NCBI GenBank assembly: GCA_963727845.1 | Contig: CAVSHI010000006.1 | Coordinates: 124,001-188,000 of the forward strand | Direction: 5' to 3' | DNA length: 64,000 bases | DNA from: JBEKTW01 sp963727845 | GTDB taxonomy: Bacteria; Bacteroidota; Ignavibacteria; UBA10030; SZUA-254 | Part shown: positions 17,516-26,497 of the stretch, in pieces | Numbering within the stretch: position 1 is the first letter of the stretch | Layout: each line of letters begins with the position of its first letter | Translations under genes and position numbers: made by a program | Notes under the pieces: model-generated | What the model was told of the DNA's origin: nothing | Seen by the model: the letters and a program-made list of their open reading frames with translations, nothing else | The model's database searches: none

Positions 17516-20500
17516 ATGAGGCATTCAACAGTACTTAAGCAACTGTTCGCTATTTCAATTGTAATGATGGCGCTTGCGACGGCGATGGACAACATTGCTA
17601 TAAGCGGTACCGTGAAGTGGACAGGGAGTGGCGGCGACGGAAAGTGGACAACGACCGCGAACTGGGACAGTGCATCCACTGGGCCAACGCCTGCATCCGA
17701 TGTCGTCCTTGATAATACAAATGTCGGCGGGAGCTATACGGTCCTTGTTCCTATCAATGCGTCGCCTATCACCGTGAGGACCCTCCAGATTGGTTATTCG
17801 GGAAGTGCTGACACAATCACTCTTCAATATAATAGCAGCCAAAGCACCGGAGGTCTGAAGATTGGTGACGGCGCGTCGGGTAATGCCGACTTCCTGATCG
17901 AGCACGGCGGTGTGTTTATCAATGGCGCGACATGCACGGGGGCCACGTATTTTCAAAAAGCAGCCACGAGCGACTCGGTGATAGTGAGATCGGGGGGAAA
18001 GTACATTCTGGTAACCTCTGCATCGTTCAGCACTGTCTTCCCTGCGGGCACCACAAAGTTTTATCCCGGGAGCACTTTTGAGACTAACTATCGGGCAGCC
18101 GGCGCACTACTGACGCTGAGCGGCCGGACGTGGGGCAACTGGATCGCGGCGCCCGACAGCTTCATCGCAGAGGGCGGCACGGGTGTATTGAGGGACAGCG
18201 GCACCACATTTGGAACCCCCTTCGTGATGGCAAATGACATGACGGTCAAGAGTGGAGTGAGTGTAAGTATTTCCGGAGGAACCGGTGCGCCCATGCGATT
18301 GTACGGAAACCTGACGTGCAATGGCTCGTTCCAAATTTTGTCGGTTAACCCGTTCAACTTCGTCGGGATTTCCGCACAATCCATTTCCGGTACAGGCACC
18401 ATAGCGCTTAAAGCCGGGGTATATGACAGCAATGCCACGGGAGTGAACCTTGGCTTGCCCGGTTTGACTATCGCCGGCTTTTTCAATTTGGCAGGTCCAT
18501 TTACCATCGGTACCGGCACATTGTCTCTTGAGTGCCCCGTTGCAGGCACTCCAGCGAATCTGAGCGGCGGAAGCACATCCTCGCTCGTTATTTCGGGCTC
18601 GACTTCCGGCATCAATCTCCCGGCGAGTATAACCGAGCTGAACAGTTTCGCACTCAGCAATTCTAACGGGACAACTCTTCAGGGTCCGCTTACCGTCGAC
18701 AGCGCACTGATTCTTACGAGCGGCCCCCTGGCAATCGGTTCCAACACGTTGACGATGAAGGGACCGATTTCCATAACCGGCGGGAGTTTGAGCGGCGGAA
18801 GCACATCCTCGCTCGTTATTTCAGGCTCGAAACCGGGCATCAATATTCCTGCGGGAATAACGGAACTGAACGATTTTTCGATCAATAATATTAATGGGAC
18901 AATTCTTCAGGGTCCGCTCACCGTAGATGGTCTTCTGACTCTCGCGAACGGCACTATGACGATCGGTTCGAACACGTTGACAATTGAAGGGACAATTTTT
19001 ACATCTGGGGGCAGCTTGACCGGCGGAAGCACATCGTCGCTCGCGATCTCAGGCTCAAACCCGGGCATCAATATTCCTGCGGGTATAGCAGAACTGAGCA
19101 ACTTCACGCTCAACAATGCTAATGGAACAATTCTCCAGGGTTCCCTCATTCTCGACGGCACATTGGCTCTCACGAGCGGTGCCCTGGCTATCGGTCCCAA
19201 CACGTTGACCGTTAACGGATCTATTTCCACAACAGGTGGGAGTCTGAAAGGCGGAAGCACATCGTCGCTCGCTATCTCAGGCTCAAGCCCGAGCATCAAT
19301 ATTCCACCGGGCATGTCGGAGCTGAATAACTTTACGCTCAACAATGCTCATGGGATGACGCTTCAGGGTCCGCTCACTGTCGACGGTACTCTGACTCTCA
19401 CAAGTGGTGCAGTTACAATCGCTTCCAACACATTGACAATTAACGGGCCTATTTCCACAACAGGCGGGAGCTTAAACGGCGGAAGCTCATCCACTATCAT
19501 AGTTGGCGGTCTGGGTGCGAGTACTGTGCTGCCGGCAGTTACGCTGAACAATTTCACGCTCAACCGCAGCCATGGGATAAGCCTTGGCGGCGCACTCACC
19601 GTTGATGGCACACTCTTGTTGACACAGGGGAATATCGTTACGGGAATGAATAGCGTCAACATCGGGATCGGGGGATCTGTTTCCCATACAAACGGGTGGA
19701 TCGTAGGATACGAATTGAAGTCCTTCTCCACCGGCGCTCAAACCTTTACGTTTGATATTGGCGATGAAAACCAATATACGCCTGTCGGTATTCAATACCA
19801 TAACATCACAACGCCGGGCAGCGTGACAATTCATACCGTGACCGGTGATCATTCTCTCATAGGGATATCGGGAATTGATTCTACGAAATCAGTGAACCGA
19901 TATTTCTCCATTGCCAAGAATTCTCTCGTGTTCGATTATAATCTCGTCAGATTTAACTTCGCCCCGGGTGATGTCGATCCCGGCACTCAATTAACGTCCG
20001 CTTATATCCGGCGCTATAACGGAGCCAATTGGTGGGGCGGCCCGGTCAATCTAAGTGCGTCGTCCTATGTCGAGGGTCGGGATTATATGTCGACAGGTGA
20101 TTACATCATCGGGGATCCCATCCAGGGAGGATGGACCGAACAGGCAGGCAGCCCCGGGACTTATTTTGAAAGTGTTTCGATCGTGGACGATCGGATCGCG
20201 TGGGCGTGCGGCGATGGCGGGGCTGTGGTGCGAACAACTAATGGAGGAACAACCTGGCAGGCGGTCACTTCGCTCAACGTTACCGATGCATTGAATATCT
20301 GCGGAGTGAGCTCGACAAGCGCCCTGGTTTGCGTGAATGTCCGTCCGACCTTAAATGATGGGAGGATTTATCGCACGACGGATGGCGGCGCAACCTGGCA
20401 TCTCGTGTATCAAAATACCGGAACGGGTGCCTTCATGGATGCCGTGAATATGTTCGATCCCATGAATGGTGTTGCAGTGGGAGATCCTGTCGGCGGACAG

Positions 20501-21877
20501 TGGGTTCTCCTGAAAACCACGGACGGTGGCGCGACATGGACGAGCTATGGAAGCCTCTCCCAGACATCCAATGAAACCGGGCTGAACAACTCGTTCAAAT
20601 GGATCGGTACGCAGAGCGGATGGATCGGCACCGACCATCCGTGGATTTACCGGACCACAAACGGTGGAACCTCGTGGTCGGCTGTGCCGATTCATTCTAG
20701 TTCCCCGACCTTCAGCCTTTCATTTCTCAATCAAAGCGTTGGATTGGCTGCCGGCGGCCCCAATGTCAATTTTACGACCACAGGCGGCGCGGAGTGGGAT
20801 AGTATGACGACTTTCACGGGGGTTGATGTGCGGGGCGCTTGCGTGAAAGCATCATCGGAAAAATGGTGGGCCACGCAGAGCAACGGTCTCATCAAGCTCA
20901 GCGCCGATGGTGGTGCTTCATGGTCGCTTGCCCACCTGGGACCAGGCAATTATACGGATATAGAAATGAAGAACATTCCTTCGACATGTTTTTGGGTTGG
21001 ATACGCGGTTGGAGGTTCGGGAATGATATCCTATTATTCGGAGCAATATGGGATGACGGCGCAACTATCCATGAATACCCGATGGAATTTGGTCTCTGTT
21101 CCTCTGAGTCTCGGCGATTATACCAAAAGCACGCTTTTCCCGACCGCAATTTCCGACGCGTTCGGTTACAACGGATCTTATTCATCGCAGGCGACGCTGG
21201 CGCAGGGCGCCGGTTATTGGATGAAGTTCGATAGCGCACAAGCCGTTCCCATAGTCGGACTTCCGGTTCAGAATGACACCGTCCATGTGAAAGCCGGATG
21301 GAACCTCATCGGATCTATTTCCCAGGCGGTTCCGATTTCATCGGTAACAAGTGATTCGGCCGGTGTCATTGCCGGCGGGTTCTTCGGTTACAGCGTTCGG
21401 TATGTGGAATCGGACACGATCTATCCCGGCAAGGGTTACTGGCTGAAGGTGAACCGAGATTGTGATTTGATTTTTTCGTCGACGCCGATATCAGACAGGT
21501 TGCGGAAGCGCGCGATCACAATTGTGCCGGGGGGCGAGTTGCCTCCACTTCCGCCGGGTGAGAGTAGCACGGCAACGCTGGAAGTCCCGAAAGAGTACGG
21601 GCTGGGGCAGAACTATCCTAATCCCTTCAATCCCACGACAACAATGTCATTCGCTATTAGTCATTCGTCATTTGTGACACTCAGGGTGTACGACATACTT
21701 GGACAGGAAGTGGCGACGCTGGTCGACGGGATGGAAGATGGAGGACGGAAATCGGTCGTGTGGGACGCGTCGAACGTACCGAGCGGAATATACTTCTACC
21801 GCTTGACCGCCCGCCCAACAGACGAGGGGCAAGCCGGAACGTTCAGTGATACGAAGAAACTTTTACTGATTAAATAG
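17516..21877 (+). CDS. Giant tandem-repeat surface protein with YCF48-like propeller, T9SS cargo
   Basis: A 1453-residue exported protein. The ATG at 17516 has GGAGGAG upstream and is followed by a signal peptide (HSTVLKQLFAISIVMMALA). Residues about 40-340 are Gly/Thr/Ser-rich beta-helix-like sequence (KWTGSGGDGKWTTTANWDS). Residues about 351-710 are 76-residue tandem repeats (GGSTSSLVISGS...NIPAGITELNNFTLNN). Residues about 870-1190 hold a YCF48/BNR-like propeller (VRTTNGGTTW, RTTDGGATWHLV, RTTNGGTSWSAV). Then comes a duplicated WNLVS/GYWMK module and, from about residue 1366, NYPNPFNPTT and the sorting domain ending SDTKKLLLIK. A stalk-plus-propeller adhesin is a reasonable guess; no catalytic site is visible. 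Confidence 0.9.
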   Translation: MRHSTVLKQLFAISIVMMALATAMDNIAISGTVKWTGSGGDGKWTTTANWDSASTGPTPASDVVLDNTNVGGSYTVLVPINASPITVRTLQIGYSGSADTITLQYNSSQSTGGLKIGDGASGNADFLIEHGGVFINGATCTGATYFQKAATSDSVIVRSGGKYILVTSASFSTVFPAGTTKFYPGSTFETNYRAAGALLTLSGRTWGNWIAAPDSFIAEGGTGVLRDSGTTFGTPFVMANDMTVKSGVSVSISGGTGAPMRLYGNLTCNGSFQILSVNPFNFVGISAQSISGTGTIALKAGVYDSNATGVNLGLPGLTIAGFFNLAGPFTIGTGTLSLECPVAGTPANLSGGSTSSLVISGSTSGINLPASITELNSFALSNSNGTTLQGPLTVDSALILTSGPLAIGSNTLTMKGPISITGGSLSGGSTSSLVISGSKPGINIPAGITELNDFSINNINGTILQGPLTVDGLLTLANGTMTIGSNTLTIEGTIFTSGGSLTGGSTSSLAISGSNPGINIPAGIAELSNFTLNNANGTILQGSLILDGTLALTSGALAIGPNTLTVNGSISTTGGSLKGGSTSSLAISGSSPSINIPPGMSELNNFTLNNAHGMTLQGPLTVDGTLTLTSGAVTIASNTLTINGPISTTGGSLNGGSSSTIIVGGLGASTVLPAVTLNNFTLNRSHGISLGGALTVDGTLLLTQGNIVTGMNSVNIGIGGSVSHTNGWIVGYELKSFSTGAQTFTFDIGDENQYTPVGIQYHNITTPGSVTIHTVTGDHSLIGISGIDSTKSVNRYFSIAKNSLVFDYNLVRFNFAPGDVDPGTQLTSAYIRRYNGANWWGGPVNLSASSYVEGRDYMSTGDYIIGDPIQGGWTEQAGSPGTYFESVSIVDDRIAWACGDGGAVVRTTNGGTTWQAVTSLNVTDALNICGVSSTSALVCVNVRPTLNDGRIYRTTDGGATWHLVYQNTGTGAFMDAVNMFDPMNGVAVGDPVGGQWVLLKTTDGGATWTSYGSLSQTSNETGLNNSFKWIGTQSGWIGTDHPWIYRTTNGGTSWSAVPIHSSSPTFSLSFLNQSVGLAAGGPNVNFTTTGGAEWDSMTTFTGVDVRGACVKASSEKWWATQSNGLIKLSADGGASWSLAHLGPGNYTDIEMKNIPSTCFWVGYAVGGSGMISYYSEQYGMTAQLSMNTRWNLVSVPLSLGDYTKSTLFPTAISDAFGYNGSYSSQATLAQGAGYWMKFDSAQAVPIVGLPVQNDTVHVKAGWNLIGSISQAVPISSVTSDSAGVIAGGFFGYSVRYVESDTIYPGKGYWLKVNRDCDLIFSSTPISDRLRKRAITIVPGGELPPLPPGESSTATLEVPKEYGLGQNYPNPFNPTTTMSFAISHSSFVTLRVYDILGQEVATLVDGMEDGGRKSVVWDASNVPSGIYFYRLTARPTDEGQAGTFSDTKKLLLIK
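18566..19665 (+). repeat. 228-bp tandem repeat inside the giant cargo gene
   Basis: The word GGCGGAAGC recurs at 18566, 18794, 19022, 19250 and 19478, exactly 228 bases (76 codons) apart. The first four units are close copies; the fifth diverges (GGSSSTIIVGG). The uniform spacing shows recent duplication with the frame kept. Confidence 0.92.
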
Positions 21878-21957
21878 GCAGACCACAAAAGGAGTAATCC
21901 CGGGTGCTCTCTGCGGGAATGCTCTTGAAATAGACACATGACACAAGGACTGATGTG

Positions 21958-21987
21958 AAAACCCCGGCTGGAAACTGTCGGGGTTTT
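21958..21987 (+). terminator. Intrinsic terminator after the giant cargo gene
   Basis: AAAACCCCG (21958-21966) pairs with CGGGGTTTT (21979-21987) around a 12-base loop. It lies 80 bases past the stop and just before the next promoter. Confidence 0.85.
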
Positions 21988-21993
21988 CCATAA

Positions 21994-22022
21994 TTGCTTC
22001 TGGCGCTCCTTTTCTCTATATT
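21994..22022 (+). promoter_or_regulatory. Predicted promoter of the TonB-receptor-like gene
   Basis: TTGCTT (21994-21999), a 17-base spacer, TATATT (22017-22022), followed by TTCTG. The predicted start near 22029 leaves about 14 bases before the ATG at 22043. Confidence 0.65.
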
Positions 22023-22042
22023 TTCTGAAAATTTCCAGGTTC

Positions 22043-24040
22043 ATGAAGAGACTTCATATTACGCGCGCAGAATGGGTCGTCGTTCTGTCTCTGCTTCTTT
22101 CCCTGCACCGGGCTCAAGCGCAATTCAATTTCAGCGATTCCACGAAGGCCGACACTGCGCACGCTCTCAAGTCGGACAGTCTCATCATGCCTATATTTCC
22201 CATCCCCCTTGTCGGCTCGGTTGACCGGGTGCTGTCGTCTCATTCGGTGGTCACCGATTCGACGATCAATTTTTCCGATTATGAATATCCGGGCGATTTG
22301 TTGACGCTGGAACCGGGCGTTTTCATCCGGGACCTGGGAAGCGCTGGGCAGTTGAATGGATTGACGATCGGAGGGCTTGACGGGCGAGCTATTGCGTTCA
22401 TGAGCGACGGTGTGGAGTTGAATGACCCACTTACTGGGGTCTACAATTCGTATCTTTATCCGACCGAAAACATCGATCGTGTGGAATTCATTCCTGCGAC
22501 ACGGTCCTTTCTTTACGGGCTGAACGGCACGGGGGGAGCGATTAATTTTGTGAGCAAGAGCAAGAAAGCCATCCATGCGTACTCGCGGATTCGTTACAGT
22601 GAGTCGGTATACGGCTACGGGTTTTTCGACGGTATGTTCAGCCAAAATATCACTCGCGCGCTGAATCTGACCGCCGGTTTGCAGCACGGAACGCTGGCCG
22701 GAGAATATGCCAACAGCGATTATGACGCGTGGAACGCTCGTGTGAAAATCCGGTACAACCTGAGCAGCAAGCTGAACATTTTCGCATCGGAAATCTACAA
22801 TCATAACCAGCTCGGTCTCAACGGAGGTGTTGATACCGCTTCAAGGAATATCACCGGCTACGATCCGATTCTGGCACAACTCCGCAATACGGATTCCTAT
22901 GAGAAGATCACCCGCCACGACGTGCAACTCGGAGCCGCGGGAGAACTGTTCCCGGATTCGACCTTCGAAACCGCCCTGACACTTTACCATTCGACAAACT
23001 TGCGGGAATACCGGGACGAGGAAAATCGTCCCAACCCCAACGGTATTTTTGTGCAGGAAGACCATTGGTCGCAATGGTACGGCGCGAGGCTCACCCAGCA
23101 CCTGGAATTCGTCCACCAACTCGTCGATCTGGGCGCCGAGATGCAATCGCGGGGTGTCATTGCCAGCTCGGTGATGGACCAACACCTGGAGACCTCAAGA
23201 AGCCTGTTCGGCAAAGAAGAATACAGGCCGGCCAATGATGTCGACGGCGCGTTATACGCACGATTTGATAATTATCTCAGCCAGTCATTGTTGTCATACG
23301 GCGGCGACGTTTCCCTCTCGCCGCTACCGTGGATTGCGTTCTTTGGCGGATTTTCCCGCTCGTACCGCTTTCCGACCTTCCAGGAACTCTACTGGCGCGA
23401 CAGCATTGTCAATGGCCCCCAATCGACGTTTTCCCCCGAAGAGCATCATCTTTTCCAGGGGGGTCTCCGGCTGCTGAACAACGGGGCGACGCTGGTCGAG
23501 CTGACATACTTTCATCGCATTGTCGACGACCCCATCGTGATCGTACCCACGCTGATCTCGTATCCGTTCCCTACGCTTGAGTTTGTCCAGGAGAATCAGG
23601 CGACGTACAACGGAGTCGAGGGCACAGCCGGTTTTCACTTCGGCATTTTTTATGCGGAAGGCAGCGCCCAGTTTCTGGAAACGACCGGCGATGTGGGTGG
23701 CCCGTCTTTGCTGCCCCGCTGGAGCGGCACAGGTGGAATTTATTACTGGGACAAGCTGGTCAAAGGTCATCTTGACCTGAAAGTCGGAGTGCGGGGTCGC
23801 GTGCTCACTTCGTACCAGGGAATGGAATACAATCCGCAGGCATGGATGTACGTTCCGAGCATGCAGCAGCCTATCAATGCTTCGGGAGTATCCGACCTCG
23901 TCATCATGGCACATATTGGTAGTGCGTATATTCATGTTATCTGGCAAAATCTGCTCGACCTTCAGTACGTCATTACCCCGTTTTATCCAGAGCTTGAACG
24001 CTCGGTCAGGTTTGGGATTAGCTGGGAGTTTACGGACTGA
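22043..24040 (+). CDS. TonB-dependent-receptor-like outer-membrane protein
   Basis: A 665-residue protein with a signal peptide ending near AQAQ (residue 27). A plug-like domain follows: DLLTLEPGVFIRDLGSAGQLNGLTIGGLDGRAIAFMSDGVELNDPLTG, then NIDRVEFIPATRSFLYGLNGTGGAINFVSK, the typical end of the plug. The rest is an amphipathic beta-strand barrel ending in a C-terminal aromatic strand (RSVRFGISWEFTD). It lacks the N-terminal carboxypeptidase-like domain of SusC-type receptors, and the plug is short, so it could be a vitamin or metal transporter of the BtuB/FepA shape or a family member with lost TonB coupling. No obvious TonB box or ligand is visible. It has its own promoter and ends next to a low-complexity gap. 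Confidence 0.85.
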   Translation: MKRLHITRAEWVVVLSLLLSLHRAQAQFNFSDSTKADTAHALKSDSLIMPIFPIPLVGSVDRVLSSHSVVTDSTINFSDYEYPGDLLTLEPGVFIRDLGSAGQLNGLTIGGLDGRAIAFMSDGVELNDPLTGVYNSYLYPTENIDRVEFIPATRSFLYGLNGTGGAINFVSKSKKAIHAYSRIRYSESVYGYGFFDGMFSQNITRALNLTAGLQHGTLAGEYANSDYDAWNARVKIRYNLSSKLNIFASEIYNHNQLGLNGGVDTASRNITGYDPILAQLRNTDSYEKITRHDVQLGAAGELFPDSTFETALTLYHSTNLREYRDEENRPNPNGIFVQEDHWSQWYGARLTQHLEFVHQLVDLGAEMQSRGVIASSVMDQHLETSRSLFGKEEYRPANDVDGALYARFDNYLSQSLLSYGGDVSLSPLPWIAFFGGFSRSYRFPTFQELYWRDSIVNGPQSTFSPEEHHLFQGGLRLLNNGATLVELTYFHRIVDDPIVIVPTLISYPFPTLEFVQENQATYNGVEGTAGFHFGIFYAEGSAQFLETTGDVGGPSLLPRWSGTGGIYYWDKLVKGHLDLKVGVRGRVLTSYQGMEYNPQAWMYVPSMQQPINASGVSDLVIMAHIGSAYIHVIWQNLLDLQYVITPFYPELERSVRFGISWEFTD

Positions 24041-24531
24041 GGCAGGGGGGAGTGGGAGAATGGGTGAAACGGCGAATGGGTGAGAAAGTGAGATGAAGAT
24101 GGAGGATGGAGGATTGAAGACGATGAAACGGAGAAGGGGTGAATGGGAGAAACGGTGAGATGGAGTAATGGATAAGTGGAGTGATGGAGGTCTGAAGATG
24201 AAGTATTTAAGGTTATGAAACGGAGAATGGGGGAAAGGGAGAAACGGTGAGAAAGACACGTAGGAGCGGTGTTGAGATGATGAGTAGTTAGGTAGTTGAA
24301 TAGTTAGGTGGTTAAGTAGTTGAGATAAAGAGATAGACGGGTAGTGGCAGCGCTGAGATTATGAGATGCGCCATAACGTTTTTTACTTTTGACTTTTGAA
24401 TTTTTAATTGATAGCTAAAGGCTAATAGCTCAAGGACAGAACCAGGATCTAATGACCAATAACGAAGAACCAAGAACCAACAACTAAGAACTGTCAACCA
24501 AGAACCAAGAACTAAGTAGTCAGAAGTCAGA
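24041..24531. repeat. 490-bp non-coding gap made of degenerate short-word repeats
   Basis: No credible gene lies here. Successive runs use different vocabularies: GGAGAATGGGTGAAACGG-type words (24041-24255), GTAGTTGAATAGTTAGGTGG-type words (24276-24328), TTTTGACTTTTGAATTTT-type words (24378-24410), GCTAAAGGCTAATAGCTC (24412-24434), then AACCAAGAACCAACAACTAAG-type words (24455-24520). The 53 bases at 24276-24328 recur inverted at 28844-28896. The last run reaches the start codon of the next gene. Confidence 0.75.
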
Positions 24532-25086
24532 ATGATGAATCGGGTAACAGGAAGCCGCGTTGTGACTGTGTTTGGCAGCTCGAAGCCGCGCGAGGGGGAG
24601 ATAGAGTACGAGACGGCGCGGGAAGTGGGTGGACTCCTGGCGGAGGCGGGTTTCACAGTTTGCAACGGCGGCTACGGAGGCATCATGGAAGCATCGGCTC
24701 GCGGGGCGAGAGAAGCGGGCGGGGCGACAATTGGCGTTGTGGCACGCGTCTTCAGCAGGGCGCCTAATTCCTTTATCCAGAGGAAGATTCTCAAGACTTC
24801 TCTGGTTGACCGTTTGATGAAGCTGATTGATCTGGGTGACGCCTATGTTGTTTTGCCAGGAGGGACGGGGACGCTTGTAGAGCTTGCAATGGTCTGGGAG
24901 TTGATGAACAAACACCTCGCCGCGGAAAAACCGATCGTTGTGGTGGGAAGCTTCTGGACGCCGGTAATCAAAACATTGAATGAGGAGCTCGCATACGAGG
25001 GGAGGGGGTTTGCGACAAAGCATGTGAAGGTTGTCTCTACGCCGAAGAAGTGCGTGGAGGTTTTGAAGAAGAGACTAAGGAAGTAG
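24532..25086 (+). CDS. LOG-family Rossmann-fold protein (TIGR00725/00730-like)
   Basis: A 184-residue soluble protein of the LOG (lysine decarboxylase-like, phosphoribohydrolase) fold. Diagnostic motifs are VVTVFGSSKP, CNGGYGGIMEASARGA (residues 44-59) and LPGGTGTLVEL (108-118), the PGGxGTxxE active-site signature. Characterised members hydrolyse cytokinin-type nucleotide monophosphates, but the natural substrate in bacteria like this is unsettled. Two adjacent ATG codons (24532 and 24535) both sit directly in a low-complexity run without a convincing ribosome binding site. It is flanked by long non-coding gaps on both sides and appears to be a single-gene unit. Confidence 0.85.
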   Translation: MMNRVTGSRVVTVFGSSKPREGEIEYETAREVGGLLAEAGFTVCNGGYGGIMEASARGAREAGGATIGVVARVFSRAPNSFIQRKILKTSLVDRLMKLIDLGDAYVVLPGGTGTLVELAMVWELMNKHLAAEKPIVVVGSFWTPVIKTLNEELAYEGRGFATKHVKVVSTPKKCVEVLKKRLRK

Positions 25087-25169
25087 CGTCCACCAGGTTG
25101 AGATCCCGACCGCAGGAATGTCGGGACAACGCTTCGCGTCGGATCCCGATCAGATCCTTCGCTGAGTTT

Positions 25170-25207
25170 ATCCTGAGTCCGCCTCCGGCGGACGAAGGAC
25201 TCAGGAT
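25170..25207. repeat. Nested palindrome in the gap after the LOG gene
   Basis: ATCCTGAGTCC (25170-25180) pairs with GGACTCAGGAT (25197-25207), and GTCCGCC-TCC-GGCGGAC (25177-25193) forms an alternative inner hairpin. Another pair, TGCTGAC/GTCAGCA (25256-25278), follows. The 220-base gap between convergent genes (25087-25306) holds nothing else. Confidence 0.6.
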
Positions 25208-25306
25208 GTTGGGATTACGCTGAAGTGGACGAAGATGGCAATGACCTCCCCGTCTTGCTGACACACTTTGAGTCAGCATCCAAATGTTGGCAGCGAAGGG
25301 TCTACT

Positions 25307-26497
25307 TCAAAGTTTCGTGCCCGCCGCGTTATACACCGCCGCACCGTTTGTCGTACCGATCCAAAGATTACTGTTCGCATCCATCGTTAAAGCTCTCACG
25401 ACGCGACTGGGTAGTTGCGAGCTGGAGTCGGTGAAGGTGATCGATTGTTTCCCGTCGAATTTCGTCAAACCCTGCGCGGTTCCAAACCATATCACTCCAT
25501 GGTAATCCGACGCAACTGCGTACACGAGGCTACTGGGTAACGTCCCGGCTGATGTCGTATCTGTGTACTGCACCCACTCGCCCGTTCCTATCGTGTACTT
25601 GTACGCCCAATCGCCAAACGTCCCAATCCATGCTGCGTCGTTCGCATCGAAGGCAATCGAGTAGATGGGATACGGCACATCCCGCGGCTGATCGACGTTC
25701 CAAACCTGATCCCCGTCGTACCAGACGATACCCTGACTGAACGTGCCAAACCATATCGTGTTATCATTAGGATTGAAGGCGACCGAGTAAATCGGTTCCG
25801 CTGGTATTGGGCTGCCGCGCGTCAATTCCCTCCATGATCCCGAAAGCGGTGTGGTACTTGATGGACTCGGCAAAAATTCGCATGCTCCCTGTGAAGTCCC
25901 CACCCAGATATATCCATTGTTATCCGTCGCCAGGCTCAAGACAAAAGCCGATGGCAGCGAAGGCGGTAGGTACTGCGTCCATGGATTTCCCGCACCCCGT
26001 GGATTGAACCTCATAATTCCTCCGCCCGCCGTACCAAACCATACGGTTGCATCTTTGCCGACCGTAATCGCATTCACTTTCCTGCTTATGAACGACCCCG
26101 CAGCCGTGTAGACGAGGAACTCGAGCGGTTTCTGGTAATTAGTCCATGATCCTTGAAGGAATTTGCCGGCTCCATTGTCTGTTCCCAACCACATCCCACC
26201 GTCAACGTCCTGCGCGATCGCGTTTACGGAATCGCTGACGATGCCATTCGTAGTGTTGAAAACAACCCACACAGGTCCCCGTGGCCCTGGTTTCGGAGCA
26301 GTCGTTTCACCTGCACAGCCGATCAGGGCAATCAGCCAAAGAATGCAGATGTTTGTCCGGATAAAACCCCTCTCCGTCTCTCCCCTGTTCGGGGAGAGTG
26401 CCAAAACATCCTCCCCTAAAAGGGGAGGATTACAGGAGGAGTTTGGACTAGCCCAAAATGATGAAGATAATAAATTACCAGTTGTTGTAGTGTTCAT
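25307..26497 (-). CDS. Seven-bladed sensor-propeller lipoprotein with palindrome-altered N-terminus
   Basis: A 396-residue protein with seven regulator-propeller blades, each marked by W(I/L/F/V)GT (WLGTDNGAG, WFGTAGGGI, WVGTSQGAC, WFGTFSQGI, WIGTFGDWA, WFGTAQGLT, WIGTTNGAA), like the periplasmic sensor part of hybrid two-component systems but without a kinase. A lipoprotein signal (ICILWLIALIGC) is present, but it starts only near residue 50. The first ATG (26497) overlaps the upstream stop as ATGA, and the codons between contain two palindromes (26378-26430). Either translation starts at this ATG and the signal is displaced, or an internal TTG is used. It probably forms an operon with the upstream secreted protein. 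Confidence 0.78.
   Translation of the reverse strand: MNTTTTGNLLSSSFWASPNSSCNPPLLGEDVLALSPNRGETERGFIRTNICILWLIALIGCAGETTAPKPGPRGPVWVVFNTTNGIVSDSVNAIAQDVDGGMWLGTDNGAGKFLQGSWTNYQKPLEFLVYTAAGSFISRKVNAITVGKDATVWFGTAGGGIMRFNPRGAGNPWTQYLPPSLPSAFVLSLATDNNGYIWVGTSQGACEFLPSPSSTTPLSGSWRELTRGSPIPAEPIYSVAFNPNDNTIWFGTFSQGIVWYDGDQVWNVDQPRDVPYPIYSIAFDANDAAWIGTFGDWAYKYTIGTGEWVQYTDTTSAGTLPSSLVYAVASDYHGVIWFGTAQGLTKFDGKQSITFTDSSSQLPSRVVRALTMDANSNLWIGTTNGAAVYNAAGTKL
26378..26430. repeat. Two palindromes inside the 5' end of the propeller lipoprotein gene
   Basis: CTCTCCCC-N5-GGGGAGAG (26378-26398) and ATCCTCCCCT-AAA-AGGGGAGGAT (26408-26430), ten bases apart. Both are in frame and lie between the coupled ATG and the signal peptide codons. 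Confidence 0.75.

Noticed and set aside
18566..19665. CRISPR or mobile-element reading of the 228-bp repeats
   Set aside because: The units are coding and in frame throughout a secreted protein.
23324..24259. A 311-residue minus-strand frame at the end of the TonB-receptor-like gene and the gap
   Set aside because: Its N-terminus is translated low-complexity repeat (Ser/Pro/His-rich), and the rest is antisense to the barrel.
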